A stretch of 64,000 bases of DNA from Breviolum minutum Mf 1.05b.01 (GCA_000507305.1 DF239089.1:62001-126000), one strand, 5' to 3'; positions 9,648 through 20,628 are shown, numbered from the stretch's first letter. Translations and numbers: made by a program. Notes: generated from the sequence alone by a model not told the origin.

Positions 9648-9756
9648 ACCCTCCCTGAAACAAACATAGCCCCTGAAAATGGATGGTTGGATTACTAGTT
9701 GCCTTTTGGGATGGCCTATTTTCACGGGCGAACTGCTAGTTTACCGGAGTGCAGGG
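9648..9756. repeat. Palindromic element family B, copy
   Basis: Starts CCTCCCTGAAACAAACATAG, ends AACTGCTAGTTTACCGGAG. Confidence 0.75.
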
Positions 9757-10276
9757 ACCCATCCATTGCTGGGTGACTGCTGGGTGACATTTGATGTCCG
9801 CAACTGGTGACATTGGTGACTGGAATAATTACTTGGGGGAGGGGGTGGTGAACCCAAGGTATAGAGGGGTGGTGAACCTAACATGAATTTGCGAGCAGCC
9901 AACATACCATTTTCTCTTAACAGTCCTAACAAAAAACACAGGGAGACCACTATAAGTTTTGAGCTCCGGCTCCGAGAAAAAGAAAATCCGAAGGAAGCAG
10001 GGAAGCAATCCATTAAAACAAAAAGACAACCAGGCCCAACCCCCCTACCTCGGGGTTATCTAGTCTATTACGTGGTAAGTAATTATGGTGAGTAAGTCCC
10101 CTAAGTAGAGTGAGTCAATAGTTATAAACAGGTAACCCCCATAACTAACTAAATTGGATGATCCTCCAAGCACCCCTCCCTCAAGTTGGTGTTTTTTTTT
10201 TCAACCGAGGCACTTTGCCCCTCACAAGATTCTGCTACAGCTTCAACCTATCCGATTTGTTGAACCCTACGATGGA

Positions 10277-10391
10277 ATGGTTGGTTGGCTGGTTGGTTGG
10301 TTGGCTGGTTGGCTGGTTGGCTGGTTGGTTGGTTGGTTGGTTGGTTGGCTGGTTGGCTGGTTGGCTGGTTGGTTGGTTGGCTGGTTGGTTT
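10277..10391. repeat. GGTT/GGCT tetranucleotide array
   Basis: About 28 units of GGTT interrupted by GGCT in an 8- to 12-bp higher-order rhythm. It translates as Val-Gly-Trp-Leu repeats that I do not believe are protein. Confidence 0.95.
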
Positions 10392-11050
10392 TTCCTGAAG
10401 ATCTTCATTTTTTCGAAGAGAAGTTGTTGAGATTGACATCTCGATTTTTTAATCTCTGATAAAAGTCTCAAAATTCACATGTAAAATATGTTCGTTTTTG
10501 CTGCATGAAGTCAGTCATGTTCTTCTTTAAATCTATAATGTTTTGAAATGCCATTTTGGAAAATTCGCCCCTACTACTGTAAATCAAACTATATAAACTA
10601 CTAAACTCCTGGATGTCTGGGCGGTAGATTTTGGAAAAAAAACTGCACAACGGCAAGTTTTTTGGGATCCTCATCGTTGCAACATATTGCATTCATATAT
10701 AGATATAAATCCCCTCTCTCTCTCTATGTATATAAATACTTATATTTCTATATAAATATAACCATACATACATACAACTACTAAGAACTCTTGTCTTGTC
10801 GAGCAAGCGACTCATCCAACCTGCATGGAAATAGATTTTCATGAACCGCAACTTAAGAAGACTATATAAAAGTCATTATATAAACTCATCTTCCATGGAC
10901 TCCTCCAACTAAAAGATCGAAAGCTGCCTTGCACTTTTCATCTTTTGTGGAAAGTTTGCAGGAAGTCTTTACTCCACAAACAAATTGAACGTATAGAACC
11001 TGAAAACTCAACCCTATTTTTGGGGGGTTCCAAAAATTACTTTTCATGTG
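10392..11050. other. Stretch without a supported gene
   Basis: AT-rich, short TATA-like and CT tracts (10710-10760). I see no coding bias. Confidence 0.4.
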
Positions 11051-11059
11051 GGGTTCCCC

Positions 11060-11397
11060 CCCATTTTTTCCCCATGATTTTTGGTGAAAGTTGGCCTCTT
11101 GTTCTCCAGCACACAATGCCAAATAGACATCCGAGGCATTCCAACGTAGATGGAAGGCACGTTTGCGGCTCCTTGGGGGTTGGGGGAAATCCCTTCAAGC
11201 CATGGCATATATGCCAGGGACGTGCCGAATCTTTTTGGTGGCGGGTTACGGTGAGGTTTTTGTTTAAAGACGAGGAGACATGTTGGGGGCATTTTTCAGT
11301 TTTAACCAACAAAAATGCATCCAGCAACTCCAAGTCATGGTCAAACGATGCTACCAACAAAAAACATGGAAAAAGCCACTATCAGTATCATCGTTGA
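11060..11397 (+). CDS. Candidate exon region
   Basis: A plus frame open over 150 codons (10945-11397). The part from about 11120 reads GRHVCGSLGVGGNPFKPWHI and later FLFKDEETCWGHFSVLTNKN. 48 of 83 codons are R-first, against about 46% for the best antisense frame. Splice limits unclear. Function unknown. Confidence 0.3.
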
Positions 11398-11877
11398 AAC
11401 GCTACTCACCCATCCCAGGATGCCAGTGTGGAAACTACACCCAAGACCACCGTTCATTCATTTTTAGGTCTGGGGGGGATCCAGGAGCAAAAAAACAGCT
11501 AACATCACCCCATGACATGGCACAACAAATTACTTGTTATATCTTGTTAAATATCAAGCCATCAAACGAAAAATGAATGGGGAAATGACTGTGACTCACA
11601 GACTATTATTGGAAAAAGGACGAAAAAGGTACCCTGGGGTTGACAAGATTTCAATCAAAATAACATGTTTCGCTTCAAAACAATAACAAAAAGGCAGCTC
11701 ACACCTATAAAGACTTACAGTGAATTTGTCCTTTGCTAAATTTCCATTGAAAAGAAAACTGGAATTGTTTTATAGATTTAGTATCTAGAGCTATTTTTGT
11801 TAGTGCTTTGTCTCGATGTCTTCGTGCTTGCAAACTCCGGAAAACCAAGGTCGAGGATTTTTATCTCGCTTCCATTT

Positions 11878-11980
11878 AGGGGTTTCCTAAAATGGTGGTA
11901 CCCAACAACCATGGGTTTTCCTACTAAAAATGATCATTTTGGGGTGTTTTTGGGGTACCACCATTTAAGGAAACACCCAT
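11878..11980. repeat. Palindromic element family H, copy 1
   Basis: Outer arms GGGTTTCCTAAAATGGTGGT and its near-complement. Almost identical, inverted, to 24095-24203. Confidence 0.85.
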
Positions 11981-12026
11981 TTGTGGACCAGTGGGTGAAG
12001 CGGCCCGATCTTGCCTTCAAAATCAC

Positions 12027-12125
12027 CTGGTTGGTGCTTTCAACCCATCTGAAAAATATTAGTCAAATTGGATCATTTCCCCACATAGAGATGAAAATAA
12101 AAAATATTTGAAAGCACCACCTAGT
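12027..12125. repeat. Palindromic element family A, copy 2
   Basis: GGTTGGTGCTTTCAACCCAT ... TTTGAAAGCACCACCTAG. Both arms share the same T-to-C/A-to-G pair, so the stem is conserved. Confidence 0.9.
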
Positions 12126-12380
12126 AACTATAATAGTTGTTGACCTAGTGATTGGTCAGAATTCACGATGGGAATATGATTCCCGATTCCAACAAATAAA
12201 CCAAACCCTCTCACAAAAAGAAAAACACAACTCTACTGACTCCAATTAAATGTGCACTCAGAAAAAATCACTTTGAAAGAATCTGAAACAAAAACACTGC
12301 GCAAAAAATGAGCTAAAACCTCCTTGGATCAGCCCCCAAAACATGAAAAAAACAGCGCCTCTGACATCTCCTTTCTTAAC

Positions 12381-12506
12381 TACTAGGATGTCCCAGGAAG
12401 TTAGTAAAGGGTTAGGATCAGTGGGTTATAACCCCAATATACTCATTTATAAGTAGGATATAAGCCATTTACTTACCATTTACGAACTTCCTGGAACATC
12501 CAAGTA
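12381..12506. repeat. Palindromic element family J, copy
   Basis: Arms TACTAGGATGTCCCAGGAAG and CTTCCTGGAACATCCAAGTA. TTATAACCCC-rich interior. Confidence 0.75.
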
Positions 12507-12625
12507 CGAATCACCATACACTACCAAGGTGCTTCCGGTAACATTTCACTTTCTTCCTCAGTGTCGCTGTTTCGACACAGCTGACTACGTAACATCCATG
12601 ACCCAAACATGGATGCATTGTTTAT

Positions 12626-12742
12626 ACCTATACTCCCGGAACACTAACGTCCCTTTGAAGAATAGTGGTTGGAAGACTACTTTCCACTTGAAATGGCCTC
12701 TTTTTATCTCTTTTTAGGGGACATGGTAGTTTTCTTAGGTAT
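12626..12742. repeat. Palindromic element family C, copy
   Basis: TATACTCCCGGAACACTAAC ... GGTAGTTTTCTTAGGTATA, centre GGTTGGAAGACTAC. Confidence 0.55.
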
Positions 12743-12775
12743 ATACTCTATAAATGGTTGCATCAATAAAAAGCT

Positions 12776-13054
12776 ATGATATGCTCAAACTACTTTCTTA
12801 TCATCATTTCATTACTTTGTTTGATTCCAAGTTCTGTTTCAATCATCTTTGGCGCTAATTGCCAATACCCTTTGATAGTGCTACCTGCAAAAAACCTTAA
12901 GCGGCCAACTTCCAGTTTTACACGTTATTTGCATTACATTGCATTACTAATTTTCCAATACATAGCACGCTGGCTGAAAATAAGGGTAGCAAAGGGAAGG
13001 CAAAATTGGTCAAATGTTGTATTGATATGTTTTGGAGGGTGCATGATTGAATGA
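12776..13054 (+). CDS. Weak ORF with a hydrophobic start
   Basis: 92 codons from ATG with a hydrophobic N-terminus (YFLIIISLLCLIPSSVSIIF) like a signal peptide, then basic residues. Coding bias is weak and the antisense frame is equally open. Listed only as a possibility. Confidence 0.18.
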   Translation: MICSNYFLIIISLLCLIPSSVSIIFGANCQYPLIVLPAKNLKRPTSSFTRYLHYIALLIFQYIARWLKIRVAKGRQNWSNVVLICFGGCMIE

Positions 13055-13355
13055 AGAGAGGTCTTGGATACTTGCCTATGCCCAAGTTCACAAGCAAATT
13101 CCAAAGAAGTTGCAGCAAAGTACACGTGAATATTCAATACAACAAGCAATCTCCCCCTTCTTCATCAAAAAAACAGTCCTACACCCATCCACATTTAAAG
13201 AAACAAATATGCAGGAATCACCCCCAGCATCAAAATTTCTTTTTCTCTTCCGCCCCTATCTCTCTGTAAGCAATTATCAAAAACCCTGTGACACACTCCA
13301 TTGCACTAGTTTCTTAACAGGTATCCCTATCCCAAACACTGAACGTGTGGTCTAT

Positions 13356-13700
13356 TTACATGCATTTGGGAAATTTAGGGGATGAATGTAGGTAAATACA
13401 CCATACATAGAGTGTCTGGGTATATAACTGGGCCATAAAATCAGTATCATCCCCTAACCCAACCAGCCCAGTGTTATGATCACCCGCTCCCCATGTCACC
13501 CTGAAAACCCAAGCTTCTGCAAGCGCTCGACGCCTTTCTGCGTCAAATACCGTGCCGCTCGGCTGAAAAAGACTGACAAAAGAGCCTTTGCTGGGAGCGA
13601 TTTCGGCTATAGATAGGGTGAAATAACCCCTATAAATGGCCTTATAAATGAGTGGGGTTACAAGCGTACTTTTGGGGTTATACAACTGTCTTTTCCCCAT
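13356..13700 (-). CDS. Candidate exon, strong coding bias
   Basis: The minus frame of 114 codons is densest from SIAEIAPSKGSFVSLFQPSG through TVFDAERRRALAEAWVFRVT to WGAGDHNTGLVGLGDDTDFM. There 42 of 58 codons are R-first and 28 start with G. The opposite frame (13475-13611) scores lower. The C-terminal part (YLHSSPKFPKCM) is probably intronic read-through. An Ala/Arg/Glu helix precedes a Gly-rich turn. No family recognised. Confidence 0.45.
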   Translation of the reverse strand: MGKRQLYNPKSTLVTPLIYKAIYRGYFTLSIAEIAPSKGSFVSLFQPSGTVFDAERRRALAEAWVFRVTWGAGDHNTGLVGLGDDTDFMAQLYTQTLYVWCIYLHSSPKFPKCM

Positions 13701-14185
13701 TTAGCAGACTGGTGACAGAGCCCGCCTTGTAAAAATGATGGTATTTCCAGTCATCCGAAATCTCTTTTTCTGAAGCGTTTTCGGGAGTGTTATGCCACAA
13801 ATACCAATCATGAAACATCATGCCCATCATGCAGTCACATCACTATATGTATTACAATACAACATCATAAACATGTTTAAAAAAAACAGCCAAGACTTTC
13901 ACAGGGCCTCAGGGCCCCCAAGATATATCACCTAACAACCAACTCAGATGCACCATGAGACACGGGTATATCCAGCCATTTCCCCAACCAAGGTGACCAT
14001 GTTTGACCAAGGAATCCAAAAGTTTTAGCGGATTCCAAGGCAAAGTTTTCCAAACATATGAGACATGAAAGGCATCTTGTGTTTACTTAATTTTACTTAG
14101 GAAAGATGCAGTTTCTTTTTTAATATGGGTACTTGTCTATAATTGTTGGTTGATTTCAAACCCCTTGGAAAGAAATAGGCAAATC
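13701..14185. other. Stretch without a supported gene
   Basis: Nothing visible beyond short A/T tracts. Confidence 0.4.
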
Positions 14186-14189
14186 GTCA

Positions 14190-14372
14190 ATGCAGCTTCA
14201 ACTCTTCCAAATGAGGGGGAAAATTAAAGTACGAAAAATGCAACGGAAAAAGATGGAAAAAGCCAGGAACCTTGGAAAGTACACCCGATTTCTGAAAAAC
14301 AGCGAGGCTTTGCCCCCTACAAAGGTTACCAAATCCCAAAAGGAGAGGTCCCGGGAGTCCGGATCGTCATAA
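14190..14372 (+). CDS. Candidate lysine-rich exon
   Basis: The plus frame reads MRGKIKVRKMQRKKMEKARN, later TKVTKSQKERSRESGSS to a stop. 34 of 51 codons are R-first, helped by high A content. A possible donor GAGAG|GTCCCG lies before the stop. It may join the exon at 14511. Highly basic, so nuclear or RNA-binding is possible. Confidence 0.38.
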   Translation: MQLQLFQMRGKIKVRKMQRKKMEKARNLGKYTRFLKNSEALPPTKVTKSQKERSRESGSS

Positions 14373-14510
14373 AAGTCCTATAATTTTCCAAGGCAAAGTG
14401 TCAAACTTCATGGGGTGGATTGAAGGAAAGTCCTTTTAGGATACCAATTTTCCTAAATCCTTTGTCTCCAATTGGATTCAACATATGTTTTTGTCTCCAA
14501 CTTTCTTCAG

Positions 14511-14644
14511 CAAATCTTGGTGAATTTGTCTACATTGGAGAAACGGTGAACAAATCTATTTCAATGTTCCTGTATGTCATGGACGTGCTCACAAAATGCC
14601 AAAGCCTTACTCGTTCCCACTTCGTTCCCAATACCAAACACTGA
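14511..14644 (+). CDS. Candidate terminal exon with strong acceptor
   Basis: Acceptor CTCCAACTTTCTTCAG ends at 14510. The frame then reads NLGEFVYIGETVNKSISMFL, YVMDVLTKCQSLTRSHFVPN and stops at 14644. 25 of 43 codons are R-first. Function unknown. Confidence 0.48.
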
Positions 14645-14909
14645 GTAGCACATGGGCTCCCATGCAGGATTTATCGGAGAACAATCATTCCTAATTGTGA
14701 ATCCGTTATCCGATACTGTACTTCGTTAGCATTGATATTTTTCGACATCAGCAGCAGCAATACAATTTCCCACCAAGAAAATCCAAAAAAGGAAAAAACC
14801 AGCATAAACTCATAACACCTACACTCACAAAAAGAACCCATAGTTTTTTTAAAGTACTAAAAGCATCTCAGTTTCCAACTAAAAGGCATTCGGAAAAAAT
14901 CATGCAGCC

Positions 14910-15305
14910 ATGACCTGGAAATACCTGAAATTTGTGAGATGTTCAGGACTCACCTGCCGGGAAGTCCGGTGTCCGGTCCGGCCCTTTACCGGGGTCCCAG
15001 GGGCCGACAACGTCCCATCGATGCCACGCAGGAAATCACTGAGACGAAAAAAGAACGGTGCGGGGCGTGCCTGGGTGGCCAGATGGAAAACATGGGAGTT
15101 TTTTGGAGATATGGGGGGAAAATCCGCTCCCCGGTCACCCCTGGATGCAGCACCAATTCCGATAAATTCGATAAATCAAGCCAAAGGAAGCAAAGGAACC
15201 AAAATCAAAAAGCACCTGAATATAGGGTTTCCCAAAAGTTTTTCAAGCACCATTTTTCGGGGCATTTTGGGGCTATGTTGTTTTTGGGGATGGCACCGTC
15301 TTTAG
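14910..15305 (+). CDS. Candidate exon, GC-rich basic region
   Basis: The plus frame is densest at 15000-15215: MPRRKSLRRKKNGAGRAWVA, then RWKTWEFFGDMGGKSAPRSP. 50 of 70 codons are R-first and 24 start with G. A possible acceptor GGGGTCCCAG precedes 15001. A second plus frame (14939-15433, 164 codons) is probably a shadow. No domain recognised. Confidence 0.43.
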   Translation: MTWKYLKFVRCSGLTCREVRCPVRPFTGVPGADNVPSMPRRKSLRRKKNGAGRAWVARWKTWEFFGDMGGKSAPRSPLDAAPIPINSINQAKGSKGTKIKKHLNIGFPKSFSSTIFRGILGLCCFWGWHRL

Positions 15306-15680
15306 CTTTTGTCTATCCAAAAGGGCTTGTTGTTCCAACCCTTTTGGATTTATATATATTAGAACCTTTGGCTACCAGTTTTTCTGGTTCGACGTTTCTG
15401 GTCTTCCAAAATGTTCCAAGCCTTTGGGGATAAACCCGTGAAGATTAACATGGAACATAATCATGGAGGTTTGGAAGATCATTCTCCTTTTTAAATGGGT
15501 GATTTGTAGGTCCCATGTTAATCTTCCAAGGTGTATGTTCTTCGAATGATGTTGGTATGTAGGGGATCCCGAAATTGAACCAACCGTGGAAACCCGATTA
15601 GAGGAGGTGTATTGGGCCCTCATGGCCCTCACGAACTCTTTTGACTGCTAGGCTAGGATAGGGATACAGCCAAGGTAAAT
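15306..15680. other. Stretch without a supported gene
   Basis: Contains loose palindromic pieces (GATTAACATGGAACATAATC ... CCCATGTTAATCTTCC near 15436-15530) that may be an unclassified element. Confidence 0.35.
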
Positions 15681-15780
15681 CTAGTTGGGATTTTTCAACC
15701 CATCTATTTGTAAACCACACATATAAACAATCTGCACCAACTAGGCAGAATAAACAAATATCTGAAACCACCATTTAGTA
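15681..15780. repeat. Palindromic element family A, degenerate copy
   Basis: CTAGTTGGGATTTTTCAACC ... ATCTGAAACCACCATTTAG. Confidence 0.65.
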
Positions 15781-15919
15781 ATTGCACAATAATACTGAAG
15801 GGGTCCCGCCCAAACACTGTAGCAGAAAATAATGAAGGTAAATCTCTTGGTCCCATTGTAAAATAGCGATGATTATTTTCACACTGTGAACCAGAGTTTA
15901 GGCTTACCCCAAGATATTG

Positions 15920-16024
15920 TACCCTTCCTGAAACTAACATAGCCCCTGCGAATAGGCCTTCCCCAAAAAAGAGTAATCTTCCAACCATCCATTTTCAGGT
16001 GCTTTGTCAGTTTCAGGGAGGGTA
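15920..16024. repeat. Palindromic element family B, copy
   Basis: TACCCTTCCTGAAACTAACA ... GTCAGTTTCAGGGAGGGTA. Confidence 0.85.
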
Positions 16025-16895
16025 TGTGTTCATATTTTTGCAAACCTTGGGTAATAACATTTGAGTTTTATACAAAGAGCAGTTGATGTAAGCTACTTAA
16101 AAGTGATTCTTTGTGACAGGCCCACTTTAGAGTGACTCATGACCTTACGACTTGCCCAACACAGCTGTGTTGCCGTATGCAACTGACCGTCGTTCAACGC
16201 AACAAGGATGTGCCTCGAAAAAAAAAAAAAAAAAAAACACGACACATGGATGCTGGAGGACTGGAAACGTTGCTTGTTGATCAACAAAAAGATTTCGAAA
16301 AACTACATAGGCATCTTGAAACACATGTGTTGTGATGTATTGCTCTGTTGTTGGTATAGCACCTTCAAATAGATTATGTTAGATACATACCAGTAAAGAA
16401 TAATTACTAAAGATATATACATACCAGTATGATAAGAACTTGGATGCAAAATGCATCATACCACTGTGTAACTTTTCTCAATTAAAAGAAGTATTATGAC
16501 ACCGGTTAGTGCACTTCTCATGTATACATATAGTTGCTGCAGTATCTTGCAAAGGGTTGCTTTTTTCGAATCTGAAGGGATGTTGTTTATGACACCCTAA
16601 CCCTCCGCCATTGAAAACATACCAAGGCAATTAGGCTAACCCTGGTCACTGGGTAACGTCAGCATTCTGCGAGTTCAAAGTTGGCAAATGATCCTTCTCC
16701 GATGATTTCAAATGAACATGTACCAATATGTACCTATAAATATTTACCCTGAACAAAAACATCTTACTTAGACCACCCCTATGAATCTTTATCATCAAAA
16801 CAATCTTTGGTCCAAAAATCTCAGGTTAAAAAACAGATTGCCCATTGAATATCTTGGGATGCTCCCAAGAAGTAAAAATTCATAGTCGACATAGA
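16025..16895. other. Stretch without a supported gene
   Basis: An A19 run sits at 16218-16237. The rest is AT-rich with no coding bias. Confidence 0.4.
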
Positions 16896-16898
16896 AAC

Positions 16899-17015
16899 CC
16901 CCTACCCTCCGGTAAACTAACATGGCGATGGAAAATCCCATGTTCAAATAGGGAATACATCTTCAAAAGGACCATTTTCCATTGCCATGTTAGTTTTCGG
17001 GGGTGTACCCCCATC
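16899..17015. repeat. Palindromic element family D, copy
   Basis: CCCTCCGGTAAACTAACATG ... TTGCCATGTTAGTTTTCGGG, arms about 30 bp around AATAGGGAATACATCTTC. Confidence 0.8.
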
Positions 17016-17403
17016 TTACGATTCATATCAACAAGCGGCACAGATGTATCAAAGCGCAATGTTAATGGCTTGGCTTGGAAGGAAAATATATGATCCTACC
17101 GATGAAAATATAGTTTACCAGAGGGTACCGAAAATCTCATATAAGTTGCACGCAGGAATCCTGGAATCCTGGAAGGGGGGGGCTCCCCTCCCATCCTAAA
17201 TTATATATCCAGGTGTGTGCGATCGGGTCGATCAAACATGTCTATGTTGGGCCCCTGGTCATCCCACCTTCAAAAACAGGAATCTTTGTTAGCTTTATAA
17301 ATTCACCCTTACATCACCCTTACTATTTGGATTGGTGACTTTACCCCCTATTATATGGAAACCATGGGAGTTTCCAACTCGACCCCAGTCGCACACACCA
17401 TCA

Positions 17404-17575
17404 TCAGGCAGCTTCCCCCATGGGTTTCCGTGGCTTGTTTCGCCGCCCAAGGCACTGCGCCGCACAGGCCATGTTTCGACCTAAGTCGCCATCCGCATTC
17501 GCCGCATCCAAGGCATTGAGCTCTTGCTCGCTATCCAACACGGCCTGGGGATTTTCACTCAACGAAAACGGTTGG
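17404..17575 (-). CDS. Candidate terminal exon, helical and acidic
   Basis: Minus strand: acceptor ATAACCCCTTCAG ends at 17576, then 57 codons to TGA at 17404. It reads LSENPQAVLDSEQELNALDA, then ANADGDLGRNMACAAQCLGR and a basic end. 34 of 56 codons are R-first and 23 start with G. The plus strand has a competing ORF (17420-17602) that resembles a transit peptide but scores lower. GC is raised locally. Function unknown. Confidence 0.5.
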
Positions 17576-17599
17576 CTGAAGGGGTTATGGCGGTTTTTG

Positions 17600-18384
17600 T
17601 AGGGGGGTTCCGATGTTGTTAAGTTGTTTTACTTAGGGGTTTGTGGGGGTTCCAGAAAGGGGGTTCCAAAGTCCAGTAGATTTTTTGTTGTTTTGACTTA
17701 AGTGTGTTTGATGTGTTTGGTGGATGTATATTGAAAGATTAGGGTTGGGTTATAGTTTAGTTTCTTGGAAGCTGCGACGGAGGGACCTTGACATATTATT
17801 TTTTCAACTCATGAACATTGATCTATGCAAATGTTTGCATCGACACATTTGCAATGAGACCAAGGCTACTTACTACTTGATAGGCATTGTTACGCATGCA
17901 TGTAAACAACTTGGATACATCTTAAAAATCAGAAAACATATACTGTATTGTATATCTAAATGTATTAAATATATATATATATATATGCATAAACATGTTG
18001 AGAGAATCGCTCATATTTCACAGGATTTTTTCTTTGGTTGATTGATTAATATGTCCCATTTAACCTCCCATCCGAGGAACGTGATGACGAAAGTATTTTA
18101 AACAACACAAACAACGACCTGGAATTTTGAGCCCGGGAATTTCGGAAAACATATGCTTGGTTTGAATTGCGTTCATCTTCCTCACTCTTTCAGGTTTCAA
18201 AAAAGAACAAATCAATGTATTTTGAAACCAACGCATTACATAGATGTGTCACACATTGTCACATAGTGTCTTCCACATTGACATGTTCCAAATTATCAAA
18301 AAACCAACGAAATCAAATGTGCTTTGCTGAAACAACAAGCCACCTGGAAATTCTTGGGAACCAGCACGGATCGTTTAAACGCCA
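17600..18384. other. Stretch without a supported gene
   Basis: Holds a (TA)n tract at 17969-17987. The frame at 17724-18041 ends in that repeat and has no bias. Confidence 0.4.
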
Positions 18385-18430
18385 TTTTTGGGGTGACAAA
18401 ATGACAAAAATCATTGAAACCACCATCTAG
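18385..18430. repeat. Palindromic element family A, right-end remnant
   Basis: Only GGGGTGACAAAATGACAAAA ... TTGAAACCACCATCTAG remains. Its terminal TAG abuts an exon-like frame. Confidence 0.55.
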
Positions 18431-18644
18431 AGACCTAGAGATGAGTTTCCAATTAGAGTTTCGTGGTTTGCCAGCCAGCCATGTTAGATCGGAGGGTAGA
18501 ACCTTCAGTGACAGAGGTGACATAGACCCAAGGTATGCCGTGCCTGACATGCACGCGTCATCATGGAAAGAACTAAGGGATGATCATCATGACGTCCACA
18601 GGAGCGTTGTTTCTTCACAAAGGCCCGCGGGTTGTATCTCCTAA
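18431..18644 (+). CDS. Candidate terminal exon after a family A end
   Basis: Begins right after the TAG of the family A remnant and reads DLEMSFQLEFRGLPASHVRS, then RTFSDRGDIDPRYAVPDMHA, ending QRPAGCIS at 18644. 40 of 68 codons are R-first and 22 start with G. Function unknown. Confidence 0.5.
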
Positions 18645-19424
18645 GAGATCCAATTTTGCTTCAGTGAATTTGATTTTCAGGATGTGTTTCAATTGTTTTT
18701 CATATTCTTTAAATTGTGCAGTCTTTTTTTTAAGATGATTGGAAGAAAGTACAATAGTAATAAAACGTTTGCTGGGGCCTTCGGATGGGGTGGTTTTGTC
18801 TTACCTTTCTCAAGTGGCAAGCACTGACGCTTTTCCTGTCATCACCATCCCCAAAGATTTTGTTTGTAATAGATGACTGGATGCCATGGTAGAATCAGCA
18901 AAAAATCACCCAACAGTCAAACCTCCTTGGGATGGTTCGCCACTTCTTGCATCAAAATTGGCCTAACATCGCTACATTTGCAAAGAGAATCAAAGAATTT
19001 TGGGCATCATTTACTAGCTGAGCGTAGCGGTGGCTTGTGACGTCATCTATGTGGTAATCCCAGACCCCTAAGAAAAAGACTTGAATCAAAAACCAGAATC
19101 CCTACATATGACATAAATCACACAACCAGGTGATAAATTTGCTCACTTGGGTTCACGTTGCTTAGGTCGAAAAAAAATGCTTGAACCCGGTTTGGAGATA
19201 TTCACCTAATAAATCCAGCGAGATGTTGTGAAAACAAGATTGCACGCATGAACCATCAAATATCTGTGAAAACAGGTCTATCTTGGTACTTTTACTTGAA
19301 CCTATCCAACATAAATAAAAAACATGCCAAAGTGTATGAACAACTGAAAAACTAATGGCTACCCTCATCCAGGTAAATATTCCATACATGGAGCATCTGG
19401 GTAGAGCAAATAGGCTACTAGGAT
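18645..19424. other. Stretch without a supported gene
   Basis: Nothing convincing. A minus frame at 19162-19389 has no bias. Confidence 0.4.
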
Positions 19425-19484
19425 TTGCGAATCCAAAAATCGCAAAGAAATTTGCAGCTGCGTTTCTTCACAATTTGCGGATTT

Positions 19485-19628
19485 CGTGGAATCACCGCCT
19501 CCTGCCGTGATTTCGTGAACGGAGATCCATTTTTCAACTTGCCCCCGTTAAAACCAGCTGTTTTGGATGTTGATGTTCATCAACTTGAAACCCAAACCAG
19601 CAACAGTTCTCAAACAAAAAATACGTAG
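19485..19628 (+). CDS. Candidate exon or gene end
   Basis: The plus frame reads GITASCRDFVNGDPFFNLPP, then LKPAVLDVDVHQLETQTSNS and stops at 19628. 27 of 45 codons are R-first. Upstream splice site unclear. Confidence 0.42.
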   Translation, partial: RGITASCRDFVNGDPFFNLPPLKPAVLDVDVHQLETQTSNSSQTKNT

Positions 19629-19956
19629 TTGTTTTTTTCCTATTGTTTTTCCGCGTCCTCAAGGGGGACAAACATCATCCACTTCACATCACTGGACGGG
19701 TGGTTTTTGTTGGTGTGACATGTGCTATTCCCAAGACATCCAGGCGAATACCTCCTTTTTGGTGTGGTGTTTGGGGTATGGTTTTGGGATGCAAATACCG
19801 AACCTCAGTTGGGTGTCTAGGGATTAAACCGATATTCACCTGGAAAGCCAAGTGCCCTATTTTTAAGGCAATAGTTGCTGTTCTTAGGGGTAACAGTTGC
19901 CTATAAAAAAATAGGACACCTGGCGTTCCAGGTAGGTCAAACTGATCAATCGTCAT
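19629..19956. other. Region open in several frames
   Basis: Two plus frames and one minus frame of 86-90 codons overlap. A small palindrome lies at about 19848-19925 (GTGCCCTATTTTTAAGGCAA ... TTGCCTATAAAAAAATAGGACAC). Strand undecided. Confidence 0.3.
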
Positions 19957-20255
19957 ATATTACTTGAAAAGCTGGATGACCTTCAATCCTACCACAAGTG
20001 AATTTTGTTTCCCCATACCAGGATTGGTGGCAGCAAAGCGGAGGCTTGATTAACAAATGCCCCACCCCTCAAATGTGGAAAATGTCTCACCTGTTATCTG
20101 TGAACCTTCCTTTGCTCATATAGATCCATGTATCGCATATTAATATTCACCTATATTTCGATGATGATTTACAGTACATGTAGGACCGACGGTACTTGGA
20201 ACACAATGGAACAAGAATCACAAACCTCCAATGGGTGCCCTTGCGGAAATAAAAC

Positions 20256-20360
20256 TACCCTCCCTGAAACTAACATAGCACCTAAAAATGGTGGTTTCCA
20301 ATAGGAATCTCCTCTTCCAGGGGTCTATCTTCAGGTGCTATGTGAGTTTCAGGGATGGTA
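20256..20360. repeat. Palindromic element family B, copy
   Basis: TACCCTCCCTGAAACTAACA ... ATGTGAGTTTCAGGGATGGTA. Confidence 0.85.
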
Positions 20361-20436
20361 GTCATCCAAAATACCTGATGACTCGGTGTTTGGAACTCTT
20401 TTTTAAGCCCAGGGGTTTGGATGTCCAGGACTAAAT

Positions 20437-20628
20437 TATGGCTGGTCAACCTGCCCTACCCCCCCTCTAACATACTCCCCCTTCAGGAATCAGAATTTCA
20501 ATAAGGCCTTAGTCAGGGAAACCAATGCTTAACAACTCCTGATCATATCAAGGATTTCTATTTCAGGGGTGGGGGTACCTGTACCTTAGGGCCTTAACGG
20601 GGGGGGGGGTTTGGTGGACTAGCCATAA
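20437..20628. repeat. Palindromic element family K, long copy
   Basis: Outer arms TTATGGCTGGTCAACC and GGTGGACTAGCCATAA, with a G/C-tract inner pair (ACCCCCCCT / ACGGGGGGGGGG). Confidence 0.7.

Noticed and set aside
10154-10459. Val-Gly-Trp-Leu repeat ORFs on plus and Asn-Gln-Pro-Thr repeats on minus
   Set aside because: They are translations of the GGTT/GGCT array. All frames are open because the unit length avoids stops.
11797-12111. ORF sharing the peptide KWWYPTTMGFPTKN with an ORF at 24071-24289
   Set aside because: The shared peptide is just the translation of the two family H palindromes, and its end is family A. It is not a conserved protein.
14939-15433. 164-codon plus ORF with RCGACLGG, considered as a CXXC-type zinc finger
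   Set aside because: The remaining cysteines of such a domain are absent, and the overlapping frame has far stronger coding bias.
17420-17602. Plus ORF resembling a plastid or mitochondrial transit peptide
   Set aside because: The antisense frame has a matching acceptor, higher R-first and G-first counts and a natural helical composition. An Arg/Ser/Ala-rich antisense of an acidic helix is expected.
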